Shown here: piece by piece, positions 1 to 8,390 of the stretch | Layout of the letters: each line of letters opens with the position of its first letter | Position numbering within the stretch: the first letter of the stretch is position 1 | Assembly (NCBI RefSeq): GCF_900142825.1 | Contig: NZ_FRCH01000001.1 | Coordinates: 1,736,001 to 1,800,000 of the forward strand | Direction: 5' to 3' | From: Rhodanobacter sp. OK091 | GTDB taxonomy: Bacteria; Pseudomonadota; Gammaproteobacteria; Xanthomonadales; Rhodanobacteraceae | DNA: 64,000 nucleotides | The notes under the pieces: generated by a model | Databases searched by the model: none | Told to the model about the DNA's origin: nothing | The model's input: only the letters and a program-made list of their open reading frames with translations | Program-made: the position numbers and the translations under genes

Positions 1-651
1 TTGATCAAGACGCTCGCCGGCGTGCACCGCCCCGACCGCGGCCGCTATCTGATCGAGGGCCAGGAGGTGAATTTCAAATCGCCGCGCGAGGCGCTGGACA
101 GAGGTATCGCCACCGTCTACCAGGACCTCGCGCTGGTGCCGCTGATGAGCGTGGCGCGCAACTTTTTTGCCGGACGCGAGCCGATGCGCAAGCTTTTCGG
201 CGTGATCCCGGTGATGGACATGAAGTACGCCGAGGACGTCTCGGTCCGGAAACTCGCCGAGATGGGCATCCATGTGCGCTCGCCGCAGCAGCCGGTCGGC
301 ACCATGTCCGGCGGCGAGCGGCAGTGCCTGGCCATCGCGCGCGCGATCCACTTCGGCGCCCGGGTACTGATTCTCGACGAGCCGACCGCGGCGCTCGGGG
401 TCAAGCAGAGCTGCAACGTGCTCAAGCTGATCCACACGGCACGTGAGCGCGGCATCTCGGTGATCTTCATCACCCACAACGTGCACCATGCCTACCCGAT
501 CGGCGACAGCTTCACCGTGCTCAATCGCGGCAAGTCCATGGGCACCTTCCTCAAGAGCGGAATCAGCGAAGGAGAAGTACTCGAAATGATGTCCGGCAGC
601 GCGGAGATTCAAGGCCTGATCGACGAACTGGAAGGCCGTGCGACTGCCTGA
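1..651 (+). CDS. Sugar/inositol-type ABC transporter ATP-binding protein, 5' end cut by window
   Basis: This is the ATPase of a carbohydrate (CUT2-like) ABC importer. The visible 216 codons begin just after the Walker A loop, since the first residues [11 protein letters not shown] normally follow GxGKST, so the gene starts before the window. Visible motifs are the Q-loop (VYQDLAL, about residue 40), the ABC signature MSGGERQ (about 103), Walker B with [10 protein letters not shown] (about 124) and the switch histidine in FITHN (about 158). There is room for one ABC domain only, as in FrcA-type ATPases, unlike the two-domain RbsA type. iolC starts 39 bases downstream, so an inositol substrate is likely by context. 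The permease and binding protein are not in the window. Confidence 0.9.
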   Translation: MIKTLAGVHRPDRGRYLIEGQEVNFKSPREALDRGIATVYQDLALVPLMSVARNFFAGREPMRKLFGVIPVMDMKYAEDVSVRKLAEMGIHVRSPQQPVGTMSGGERQCLAIARAIHFGARVLILDEPTAALGVKQSCNVLKLIHTARERGISVIFITHNVHHAYPIGDSFTVLNRGKSMGTFLKSGISEGEVLEMMSGSAEIQGLIDELEGRATA

Positions 652-690
652 GCCTTTACCGCGCCCATTCCTCTGCATAAGTGGCCAGCG

Positions 691-2637
691 ATGAACGAAC
701 GCAAGTACGACCTGATCTGTCTGGGCCGCCTGGCCGTGGATCTCTACGGCCAACAGCCCGGTGCACGGTTGGAAGATGCCACCAGTTTCGCGAAATATCT
801 GGGTGGATCCTCCGCCAACGTCGCCTTCGGCACGGCGCGGCTCGGCCTGCGCACGGCGATGCTGAGCCGGGTCGGCGACGATCATATGGGGCGCTTCCTG
901 TGCGAAACGCTGATCCGCGAGGGCTGCGATGTCAGTCAGGTGCGCATCGACAATCAACGCCTCACGGCACTGGTGCTGCTCGGCATCAAGGACAGGGAAA
1001 CCTTTCCGCTGATCTTCTATCGCGAGAACTGCGCGGACATGGCGCTCGACGAGAGCGATGTCGACGAGGCGTTCATCACCTCCAGCCGCGCATTGGCGAT
1101 CACCGGCACCCACTTCTCCACGCCCGGCGTGCATGCCGCCAGCGACAAGGCACTCAGCTTCGCGCGCAAGCACGACGTGCGCACGGTGCTGGATATCGAC
1201 TACCGCCCGGTGCTGTGGGGCCTGACCGGCCGCGGCGATGGCGAGACACGCTTCGTCGCCGATGCGGGCGTCACCGCGCATCTGCAGGCGATCCTGCCGC
1301 AGTTCGACCTGATCGTCGGCACCGAGGAAGAATTCCAGATCGCCGGCGGCAGCACCGATCTGATGTCCGCCTTGCATGCCGTCCGCACCGTCACCGCGGG
1401 CACCTTGGTCGTGAAGCGCGGCGCGTTCGGCTGTAGCGTGATCGAGGGTGCGGTTCCGGCCGACCTCGATCAGGCACCGACTCATGGCGGCAGCCGCGTG
1501 GAGGTGCTCAACGTACTGGGTGCCGGCGATGCCTTCATGGCCGGGTTCCTGTACGGCTGGCTGCGCGGCGAGGGCATCGAGCGCAGTTGCCGTTATGCCA
1601 ACGCCTGCGGCGCCCTGGTGGTATCGCGGCACGGTTGCGCGCCGGCCATGCCGAGCCGCGCAGAGCTCGATTACTTTCTCGCCCACGGCGGGCGTCTGCG
1701 ACAACCCGACAGCGACAAGGAGCTGGCGCACCTGCATCGCGCCAGCGTGCCGCGCCGGGTCTGGAACGACCTGCATATTTTCGCCTTCGATCATCGCAGC
1801 CAGTTCTACGAGCTGGCCCGCGAATGCGGGGCGGACGAATCGCGCCTGCCCCGGCTCAAGCAGTTGCTGGTCGAGGCCGTAGCCCTCACCGAGCGGGAGC
1901 TCGGTCTGCAGCAGCGCGTGGGCGTCCTGATCGACCAGCGCTACGGGCAGGACGCATTGAACGCGGCCACCGGCCGCGGCTGGTGGATCGGCCGCCCGGT
2001 GGAAATGCCAGGCTCCAACCCGCTGGAGTTCGAATACGGCCGCTCGCTTGGCAGCCAGCTGCAGCACTGGCCGGCCGAACACGTCGTCAAATGCCTGGTG
2101 CCGTTCGATCCCGACGGCACACCGGAAACGCGGCTGGAGCAGGAAACCCAGCTGCGCACGCTTTACGACGCCGTGCTGCAGAGCGGCCACGAGCTGTTGC
2201 TGGAAGTGATTCCGCCGCTCAATCTGCACGCCACCGGCACGCCGGGCGAGCGCATGCTGCGCGCCATGAAGCGCATCTACAACTTGGGGCTCCGCCCCGA
2301 ATGGTGGAAGCTGGCACCGCTGCCCGCACAGGATTGGGCCGCGATCGATGCGCTCATCGCCGAACGCGATCCGTATTGCCGCGGCGTCGTGCTGCTCGGT
2401 CTCAATGCACCGTTCGCCGAACTGGCCGAGGGCTTCCATGCCGCCGCAGGCAGCGCGAGTTGTCGCGGCTTCGCGGTCGGCCGTAGCCTGTTCCTCGAGC
2501 CGGCGCGTGCGTGGCTGCAGGGCGAGATCGACGATGCGACGCTGGTGACGCAGGCCGCGCAGCAGTTCGCCGAACTGGCGGGACTCTGGCGACAGGCGCG
2601 CGAGGCGCACGCGCGGAGCGACGGGGTCGCGGCATGA
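691..2637 (+). CDS. iolC: IolC-DUF2090 fusion: 5-dehydro-2-deoxygluconokinase with C-terminal aldolase-like domain
   Basis: A cytoplasmic enzyme of myo-inositol breakdown, 648 aa. Residues about 5-330 are a PfkB/ribokinase kinase: the GG motif is in YLGGSSANVAFG (about 38) and the anion-hole/catalytic motif is GAGDAFMAG (about 276). This half should phosphorylate 2-deoxy-5-keto-D-gluconate. Residues about 355-635 are a DUF2090 domain starting near WNDLHIFAFDHRSQF, a TIM-barrel domain related to class I aldolases. It probably replaces a separate IolJ aldolase, and none is seen nearby. The ATG at 691 fits the conserved N-terminus (YDLICLGRLAVDLYG). The stop overlaps the iolD start as ATGA, indicating translational coupling. 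Confidence 0.93.
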   Translation: MNERKYDLICLGRLAVDLYGQQPGARLEDATSFAKYLGGSSANVAFGTARLGLRTAMLSRVGDDHMGRFLCETLIREGCDVSQVRIDNQRLTALVLLGIKDRETFPLIFYRENCADMALDESDVDEAFITSSRALAITGTHFSTPGVHAASDKALSFARKHDVRTVLDIDYRPVLWGLTGRGDGETRFVADAGVTAHLQAILPQFDLIVGTEEEFQIAGGSTDLMSALHAVRTVTAGTLVVKRGAFGCSVIEGAVPADLDQAPTHGGSRVEVLNVLGAGDAFMAGFLYGWLRGEGIERSCRYANACGALVVSRHGCAPAMPSRAELDYFLAHGGRLRQPDSDKELAHLHRASVPRRVWNDLHIFAFDHRSQFYELARECGADESRLPRLKQLLVEAVALTERELGLQQRVGVLIDQRYGQDALNAATGRGWWIGRPVEMPGSNPLEFEYGRSLGSQLQHWPAEHVVKCLVPFDPDGTPETRLEQETQLRTLYDAVLQSGHELLLEVIPPLNLHATGTPGERMLRAMKRIYNLGLRPEWWKLAPLPAQDWAAIDALIAERDPYCRGVVLLGLNAPFAELAEGFHAAAGSASCRGFAVGRSLFLEPARAWLQGEIDDATLVTQAAQQFAELAGLWRQAREAHARSDGVAA

Positions 2638-4553
2638 GCGCTACCGTGCGACTGACCATGGCCCAGGCGCTGGTGCGCTACCTCGCCGCGCAGCAAGTGC
2701 GCGACGAGGAGAGCGGCGACCTTCTGCCATTGTTTGCAGGCGTGTTCGCGATCTTCGGCCATGGCAACGTGGCCGGACTCGGCGAAGCGCTGTACCAGCA
2801 GCGCGACCGGCTGCCGACCTATCGCGCGCACAACGAGCAGGCGATGGCCCATGCCGCCATCGCCTACGCCAAGGCGAACATGCGGCGACGCATGATGGCG
2901 GTGACCACCTCGATCGGTCCCGGCGCCACCAACCTGCTCACCGCCGCCGCGCTGGCACACGTCAACCGCTTGCCGGTGCTGCTGCTGCCGGGCGACATCT
3001 TCGTTTCGCGCGCGCCGGATCCGGTGCTGCAGCAGCTGGAGGATTTCGGCGACGGCACCGTGAGCGTCAACGACTGCTTCCGCACCGTGTCGCGCTACTT
3101 CGACCGCATCGTGCGGCCGGAACAACTGCTCACCGCCCTGCCTCGCGCCATGCACGTGCTGACCGATGCCGCACTGTGCGGTCCGGTCACGCTCGCACTA
3201 CCGCAGGATGTGCAGACCGAAGCCTACGACTGGCCCGAAAACTTCTTTGCCGAACGCGTGCACGCATTCCGCAGCATGCCGCCGGCTGCCGACGACATCG
3301 CCGCAGCAGCGCAGGCCTTGCGTGACGCCAGGCGGCCCGTGCTGGTCGTCGGAGGTGGCGCGTTGTACGCCAGGGCCAGCGCGGCGGTGCGCCACTTCGC
3401 CGAAACGCATGGCGTGCCGGTCGCCGAGACCCAGGCCGGCAAGGGCTTGCTGGCCTGGCAGCACCGGTTGCAGCTGGGGCCGGCCGGTGTCTGCGGCGCC
3501 ACCGCCGCCAACGACTTGCTGGCCGACGCCGACGTCGTGCTGGCGATCGGCACGCGCCTGCAGGACTTCACCACCGGCTCCAACGCGCTGTATCGCTCGG
3601 CGCGCGTCATCACCCTCAACGTCAACGGCTACGACGCGCTGAAAGGCGGCGACGTGCAGATCCTTGCCGATGCGCGATTGGGCCTGGACGCCTTGTCCGC
3701 CGAGCTCGGCCCGTGGTGCGCCGACGGCGCGTGGCGCGAGCGAGCCGAGCATGCCGCCGCCGAGTGGTGCGCCATCGTGGACGGCATCACCGGCCGGCGC
3801 GAACTCCCGCCAGGCACGCTGCCTTACGACGGTGAAATCATTGGAGCAGTGCAGCGCTCGCACGACGATTCGGCGCGCACCGACATCGTGGTCGGTGCCG
3901 CGGGCACGCTGCCGGCCGAGCTGGAAAAACTGTGGCGCACCGAAACGCCGGGTGGCTACCACATGGAGTACGGCTACTCCTGCATGGGCTACGAGATCGC
4001 CGGCGGCCTGGGCGTAAAGATGGCCAAACCGGATCGCGAAGTGATCGTGATGCTCGGCGACGGCAGCTATCTGATGCTCAACGCGGAAATTGCCACGTCG
4101 GTGATGCTGGGCCACAAACTGATCGTGGTGGTGCTGGACAACCGCGGCTACGGCTGCATCGACCGGCTGCAACAAGCCTGCGGCGGCGCGCCGTTCAACA
4201 ACATGCTGGATGACTGCCGGCTGGATGACCGCCTGCACGGATCGGATGGCGTTCCCACCATCGACTTCGCAGCGCACGCGCGCGCCATGGGCGCCGAAGC
4301 CGAGCACGTGCGCAGCATCGCCGAGCTCGAACAGGCGTTGCGCCGCGCCCGCGCCGCTACTCGCACCTATCTGATTGCCATCGACACCGACCATCGCCGC
4401 ATCACTACGGAAGGTGGCTGCTGGTGGGACGTGGCCGTGCCCGAAGTATCCGACCGTGCGGACGTGCGCGAGGCGAGGCGCAAGTACGAAGCGGCCAAGC
4501 AGCAGCTCGGCACCTCCCCAGGGAAAACTCGGGATGGGAAGACTCGTGGATAG
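2634..4553 (+). CDS. iolD: 3D-(3,5/4)-trihydroxycyclohexane-1,2-dione hydrolase
   Basis: A thiamine-diphosphate enzyme of 639 aa that opens the cyclohexane ring in inositol catabolism (THcHDO to 5-deoxy-glucuronate). The N-terminal Pyr domain carries the cofactor-activating glutamate in AHNEQAMAHAA (about residue 65). The C-terminal PP domain has the ThDP/Mg motif starting LGDGSYLMLNAE and ending near LDNRGYGCI (about 472-505). The ATG at 2634 overlaps the iolC stop and gives the expected N-terminus (VRLTMAQALVRYL); the frame is open further upstream, but that stretch lies inside iolC. Length is normal for the family. Confidence 0.95.
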   Translation: MSATVRLTMAQALVRYLAAQQVRDEESGDLLPLFAGVFAIFGHGNVAGLGEALYQQRDRLPTYRAHNEQAMAHAAIAYAKANMRRRMMAVTTSIGPGATNLLTAAALAHVNRLPVLLLPGDIFVSRAPDPVLQQLEDFGDGTVSVNDCFRTVSRYFDRIVRPEQLLTALPRAMHVLTDAALCGPVTLALPQDVQTEAYDWPENFFAERVHAFRSMPPAADDIAAAAQALRDARRPVLVVGGGALYARASAAVRHFAETHGVPVAETQAGKGLLAWQHRLQLGPAGVCGATAANDLLADADVVLAIGTRLQDFTTGSNALYRSARVITLNVNGYDALKGGDVQILADARLGLDALSAELGPWCADGAWRERAEHAAAEWCAIVDGITGRRELPPGTLPYDGEIIGAVQRSHDDSARTDIVVGAAGTLPAELEKLWRTETPGGYHMEYGYSCMGYEIAGGLGVKMAKPDREVIVMLGDGSYLMLNAEIATSVMLGHKLIVVVLDNRGYGCIDRLQQACGGAPFNNMLDDCRLDDRLHGSDGVPTIDFAAHARAMGAEAEHVRSIAELEQALRRARAATRTYLIAIDTDHRRITTEGGCWWDVAVPEVSDRADVREARRKYEAAKQQLGTSPGKTRDGKTRG

Positions 4554-4560
4554 AAGAACT

Positions 4561-5475
4561 ATGGCCAAGCCATTTGACGTGAAGATCGGCATCAACCCGA
4601 TCAGCTGGAGCAACGACGATCTCCCCGCGCTCGGCGGCGAGACACCGCTGTCGACCGCGCTGACCGAAGGCCGTGCCATCGGCTACCAGGGCTTCGAGCT
4701 GGGCAACAAGTTTCCACGCGAGCCGGCGGCCCTGCGCGAGCTGATGGCCGGCTATGGTCTGGAGGTGGTGTCCGGCTGGTATTCGGGTCGGCTCGCGCAG
4801 CGTTCGGTGGAGGAGGAAATCGCCGCCGTCGGTCCGCATCTGCGCCTGCTTGCCGAAAACGGTTGCCGGGTGATGGTGTATGGCGAAGTGGCCGATTCCA
4901 TCCAGGGCGAGCCGTCGGTCGCACTCTATAAGCGCCCGCGCTTTCGCGACGACGATGCCTTCAGGCGCTACGGCGAGCGACTCACCGCATTCGGCCGCTA
5001 CCTGCTGGAGCATGGCGTACGGCTGGCGTACCACCACCATATGGGCGCTTACGTGGAAGCGCCCGACGACATCGACCGCATCATGGCGTACACCGGCGAG
5101 GACGTCGGGCTGTTGTTCGACAGCGGTCACGCCTGGTTCGGTGGCGGCGACCCGCTGGCCATACTCCGCAAGCACATCCGTCGCGTCTGTCATGTGCATT
5201 GCAAGGATGTGCGCCCGGCCATGGTTCGCCACGCGTTCAATCGGCAGTGGAGCTTCCTCGACGCCGTGTTGAACGGCGTGTTCACCGTGCCCGGTGACGG
5301 CGCCATCGACTTCGGCGCGATCGTCGATGTTCTGCGTACGCATGATTACCAGGGCTGGCTGGTGGTCGAGGCGGAACAGGACCCGGCCGTCGCGCCCAGC
5401 TACGCCTACGCCAGCAAGGGCTACCGCACCTTGCGCGCACTGCTCGACGGTTCGCCGTTGCAGGAGGTCGCATGA
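4561..5475 (+). CDS. iolE: Myo-inosose-2 dehydratase
   Basis: Dehydrates 2-keto-myo-inositol to the diketone used by IolD. The 304 aa protein has the xylose-isomerase-like TIM-barrel fold. Visible metal and substrate positions are in YHHHMGAYVE (about 159), LLFDSGHAWFGGGDP (about 185), HVHCKDVRP (about 214) and LVVEAEQDP (about 268). The start at ATG 4561 follows an AGAAGAA purine tract seven bases after the iolD stop; an in-frame ATG at 4534 is less likely. The stop is shared with iolB as ATGA, so iolC-D and iolE-B form two coupled pairs. Confidence 0.94.
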   Translation: MAKPFDVKIGINPISWSNDDLPALGGETPLSTALTEGRAIGYQGFELGNKFPREPAALRELMAGYGLEVVSGWYSGRLAQRSVEEEIAAVGPHLRLLAENGCRVMVYGEVADSIQGEPSVALYKRPRFRDDDAFRRYGERLTAFGRYLLEHGVRLAYHHHMGAYVEAPDDIDRIMAYTGEDVGLLFDSGHAWFGGGDPLAILRKHIRRVCHVHCKDVRPAMVRHAFNRQWSFLDAVLNGVFTVPGDGAIDFGAIVDVLRTHDYQGWLVVEAEQDPAVAPSYAYASKGYRTLRALLDGSPLQEVA

Positions 5476-6266
5476 GCTTGCTGGTGAAGGGACGGCCGCA
5501 GGGCTGCGAAATCGTCAAGATCACGCTGGCGTCGGCGGGCTGGAAACACGTGGGCTTCGAGGCGTTCCGTCTTGCGCCGGGCGAAAGCCTGCGGCTGATG
5601 CTGCCCGCCGGTCGCGAAGGCTGCCTGGTGGTATTGACCGGCAGCGCCGACGTGGTTGCCGATACGCAGCGCTTCGAACATCTGGGCGGCCGCCAGAGCG
5701 TATTCGACGAACGTTCGCCCGATGCCGTCTATGCGCCACCCGGCACGCGGTTCGAGATCACGGCACATGACACGGTGGAGCTGGCGCTGGCCACCGCGCC
5801 GGCCAGCCGCCGTCTGCCGATCCGCCTGATTCCCGCGGCCGGCATGAAACGCTCCGCCCGCGGCCAGGGCAGCAATACGCGCTACGTCTGCGACATCCTC
5901 CCGCAAACCGAGCCGGCCGAATCGCTGCTGGTAGTGGAAGTGGTCACGCCAGCGGCGCATTCCTCCAGCTATCCGCCGCACAAGCACGACACCGACAACC
6001 TGCCCTCCGAAAGCGCTCTGGAGGAAACCTATTACCACCGCATCGACCCGCCGCAGGGGTTCGCCTTCCAGCGCGTGTACACCGACGCGCGCGACCTGGA
6101 CGAATCGATGGCGGTAGGCGACCACGACGTGGTGATGGTGCCGCGCGGCTATCACCCGGTGGTGATGCCGCATGGTTATCGCGGCTACTACCTCAACGTG
6201 ATGGCAGGCCCCCGCCGCGAATGGCACTTCAAGAACGACCCGGCGCACGAGTGGTTGATGACTTAA
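5472..6266 (+). CDS. iolB: 5-deoxy-glucuronate isomerase
   Basis: Isomerises 5-deoxy-glucuronate to 2-deoxy-5-keto-gluconate, the IolC substrate. The 264 aa protein is a two-lobed cupin. Likely metal ligands lie in YPPHKHDTD (about residue 172) with the glutamate of LEETYYHRI (about 188) and the histidine of VPRGYHPV (about 229). It is translationally coupled to iolE by a 4-base overlap. A composite palindrome directly follows the stop and may end or weaken transcription before mmsA. Confidence 0.94.
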   Translation: MSLLVKGRPQGCEIVKITLASAGWKHVGFEAFRLAPGESLRLMLPAGREGCLVVLTGSADVVADTQRFEHLGGRQSVFDERSPDAVYAPPGTRFEITAHDTVELALATAPASRRLPIRLIPAAGMKRSARGQGSNTRYVCDILPQTEPAESLLVVEVVTPAAHSSSYPPHKHDTDNLPSESALEETYYHRIDPPQGFAFQRVYTDARDLDESMAVGDHDVVMVPRGYHPVVMPHGYRGYYLNVMAGPRREWHFKNDPAHEWLMT

Positions 6267-6268
6267 TT

Positions 6269-6411
6269 CCTTCTCCCTGAGGGGAGAAGGTGGCCCACAG
6301 GGACGGATGAGGGGCGGGTGCTCGCGACGACATCGATCGAAGCGCGCTTCGACTATATGTTCCCGCAAGCACCCGCCCCTCACCCCAACCCTCTCCCCGA
6401 CGGGGAGAGGG
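6269..6411. repeat. Composite palindromic extragenic element between iolB and mmsA
   Basis: Two compact hairpins sit at the ends: a 9-bp stem with CCTTCTCCC and its complement (6269-6290), and a 10-bp stem with CCCTCTCCCC and its complement (6389-6411). A second inverted pair, GAGGGGCGGGTGCT at 6309-6322 and its exact complement at 6368-6381, lies between them, so the whole 143 bp can fold on itself. This style of G/C palindrome is common between genes in Xanthomonadales. It could act as an attenuator or an mRNA-protecting structure. Confidence 0.75.
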
Positions 6412-6441
6412 AGATATCTGCATTGTGAGAGGTAATCCGAC

Positions 6442-7965
6442 ATGTCCGCTCAAGCTTCCGAACACATTCCGGTCACGACGATCGGCCACTACATCGGCGG
6501 CCAGCACCATGCCGGCAGCGGAGCCGACGTGCCCTCCTACAATCCCGCCAGCGGCGCGCGGACAGGCACGATCGCGTTGGCTACGCCGGATGAGGTGGAT
6601 GCCGCCGTCAAGGCCGCGGAGGCCGCATTCCCCGCATGGGCGCAGACGCCGCCGTTGAAGCGGGCGCGCGTCATGTTCCGATTCAAGGAACTGCTCGAGC
6701 GCGACATGCGCAAGCTCGCCGCGGTGATCACCCGCGAGCACGGCAAGGTGCTCTCCGATGCCCAGGGCGAACTGGTGCGCGGCCTGGAAGTGGTCGAATA
6801 CGCCTGCGGCATTCCGGAACTGCTGAAGGGCGACTACACCGAGCAGATCGCCAACGGCATCGACGCCTGGACCATGCGCCAGCCGCTGGGCGTGTGTGTC
6901 GGCATCACGCCGTTCAATTTCCCCGCGATGGTGCCCATGTGGATGTTCCCGATGGCGATCGCCTGCGGAAACAGCTTCGTGCTCAAGCCGTCCGAACGCG
7001 ATCCCGGCGTCAGCCTGATGCTGGCCGACCTGCTCAAGGAGGCGGGCTTGCCCGACGGCGTCTTCAATGTTGTGCAAGGCGACAAGGCAGCCGTGGATGC
7101 GCTACTCGATCACCCCAAGGTGCGCGCCGTGAGTTTTGTCGGCTCCACCCCGGTCGCCGAATACATCTATGCGCGAGGCGCCGCGAACGGCAAGCGCGTG
7201 CAGGCGCTGGGCGGTGCCAAGAACCACATGGTGGTGATGCCGGACGCGGATCTGGACAAGGCGGCCGATGCGCTGATCGGTGCCGGCTACGGCGCGGCAG
7301 GCGAGCGCTGCATGGCGATCTCGGTAGTGGTGGCGGTGGGTGACGCCACGGCCGATGCGCTGGTCGAAAGGCTTGCACCGAAGGTGCGTGCGCTGCGCGT
7401 CGGCAACGGCATGGACGAACAAGTGGAGATGGGACCTCTGATCACGGCCCAGCACCGTGAGAGAGTCATCGGCTATATCGACGATGGCGTCGCCGCCGGT
7501 GCCGAACTGGTGGTCGACGGGCGCGGATGTCGCGTTGCCGGTTGCGAAGACGGCTACTTCCTGGGCGGAACGTTGTTCGATCGCGTGACCTCCGACATGC
7601 GCATCTACCGGGATGAAATTTTCGGTCCGGTGCTATGCATCGTTCGCGTGCCGGATTTCACCAGTGCGCTCAGGCTCGTCGACGAAAACGAATACGGCAA
7701 CGGCACGTCGATCTTTACGCGCGACGGCCACGTAGCACGCGAATTCGCCCATCGCGTGCAGGTCGGCATGATAGGCATCAACGTGCCGATTCCCGTGCCC
7801 ATGGCCTTCCACAGCTTCGGCGGCTGGAAGAAGAGCTTGATGGGCGACCACCACGCCCACGGTTCCGAGGCCGTGCGCTTCTACACCCGGCAGAAAGCCG
7901 TTACGCAACGCTGGCTGGCCGAAGCGGCCGGCGCCGGCGCGCAATTCGCGATGCCCACGCACTGA
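6442..7965 (+). CDS. mmsA: CoA-acylating methylmalonate-semialdehyde dehydrogenase
   Basis: Converts malonic or methylmalonic semialdehyde to acetyl- or propionyl-CoA, the last step of the inositol route (IolA) and part of valine breakdown. The 507 aa protein is an aldehyde dehydrogenase. It shows the NAD-binding [12 protein letters not shown] motif (about residue 233), the catalytic cysteine in [10 protein letters not shown] (about 289) and the MmsA-type N-terminus with IGHYIGGQ. The start at ATG 6442 is preceded by GAGAGGTAA. Its place after iolB points to inositol use here; with an aldolase activity from the DUF2090 domain the pathway is complete except for uptake genes outside the window. 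Confidence 0.94.
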   Translation: MSAQASEHIPVTTIGHYIGGQHHAGSGADVPSYNPASGARTGTIALATPDEVDAAVKAAEAAFPAWAQTPPLKRARVMFRFKELLERDMRKLAAVITREHGKVLSDAQGELVRGLEVVEYACGIPELLKGDYTEQIANGIDAWTMRQPLGVCVGITPFNFPAMVPMWMFPMAIACGNSFVLKPSERDPGVSLMLADLLKEAGLPDGVFNVVQGDKAAVDALLDHPKVRAVSFVGSTPVAEYIYARGAANGKRVQALGGAKNHMVVMPDADLDKAADALIGAGYGAAGERCMAISVVVAVGDATADALVERLAPKVRALRVGNGMDEQVEMGPLITAQHRERVIGYIDDGVAAGAELVVDGRGCRVAGCEDGYFLGGTLFDRVTSDMRIYRDEIFGPVLCIVRVPDFTSALRLVDENEYGNGTSIFTRDGHVAREFAHRVQVGMIGINVPIPVPMAFHSFGGWKKSLMGDHHAHGSEAVRFYTRQKAVTQRWLAEAAGAGAQFAMPTH

Positions 7966-7990
7966 GCCCGCACGGCACCGCGCACCCACT

Positions 7991-8088
7991 GTAGGAGCGA
8001 CTTCAGTCGCGATGGCCGCGCCAGCGGCCCCAGGCGCCCGGTAAACAGTGGCGCACTGCGTGCGCATCGCGACTGAAGTCGCTCCTAC
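7991..8088. repeat. REPIN-like inverted doublet, copy 1
   Basis: GTAGGAGCGACTTCAGTCGC opens the element and the exact reverse complement closes it, about 98 bp in all. Each end also contains its own small palindrome, GCGACTTCAGTCGC. The inner part includes GATGGCCGCG on the left and GCGCACTGCGTGCGC on the right. The same architecture and inner words recur at 56786-56904, so this is a repeat family. Such elements are usually mobilised in trans by a RAYT transposase, not present here. Confidence 0.85.
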
Positions 8089-8273
8089 GACGCCGCTGAA
8101 ACCGCGCCACCGCGTAACCCCTTCCGCAGCTGGGGGAAGCTTTGCCGTGGCTCGCGATCTCTCCGCACAGCACTGCTCCACGCGAAAAATGACGAGCTTC
8201 AACTAACTGCCACATCACTGCAATCAGAAGTTAATTTCTATCGTTAACAATTTGTGCAATGCAAGTTGCAAAT

Positions 8274-8287
8274 GTGCGCAAGCGCAC
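8274..8287. promoter_or_regulatory. Candidate operator dyad upstream of GH92
   Basis: A perfect dyad GTGCGC-AA-GCGCAC sits about 105 bases before the GH92 start, just after a run with three TGCAA words. It looks like a protein-binding site, but the regulator is not known and the dyad could be chance in GC-rich DNA. Confidence 0.3.
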
Positions 8288-8390
8288 GCATCCTTGCCCG
8301 GCCAGCGCAGCACTGCCCTTCGATATTCGCGAAATTCCGTTGGCGCAACTCCGTTTTCTGTCGTCGATTTGCGTATGGGGGAGAGCGTGA

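Larger units (their letters stand above)
7966..8390. other. Non-coding spacer between mmsA and GH92 gene
   Basis: This 425-base gap has no convincing gene. It holds a REPIN-like doublet (7991-8088) and then a more AT-rich stretch (about 8215-8275). That stretch has repeated TGCAA words and the dyad GTGCGC-AA-GCGCAC (8274-8287). The start codon at 8391 follows a purine-rich GGGGGAGAGC. A promoter for the GH92/receptor block is plausible here, but no -10/-35 pair is clear enough to call. Confidence 0.6.
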
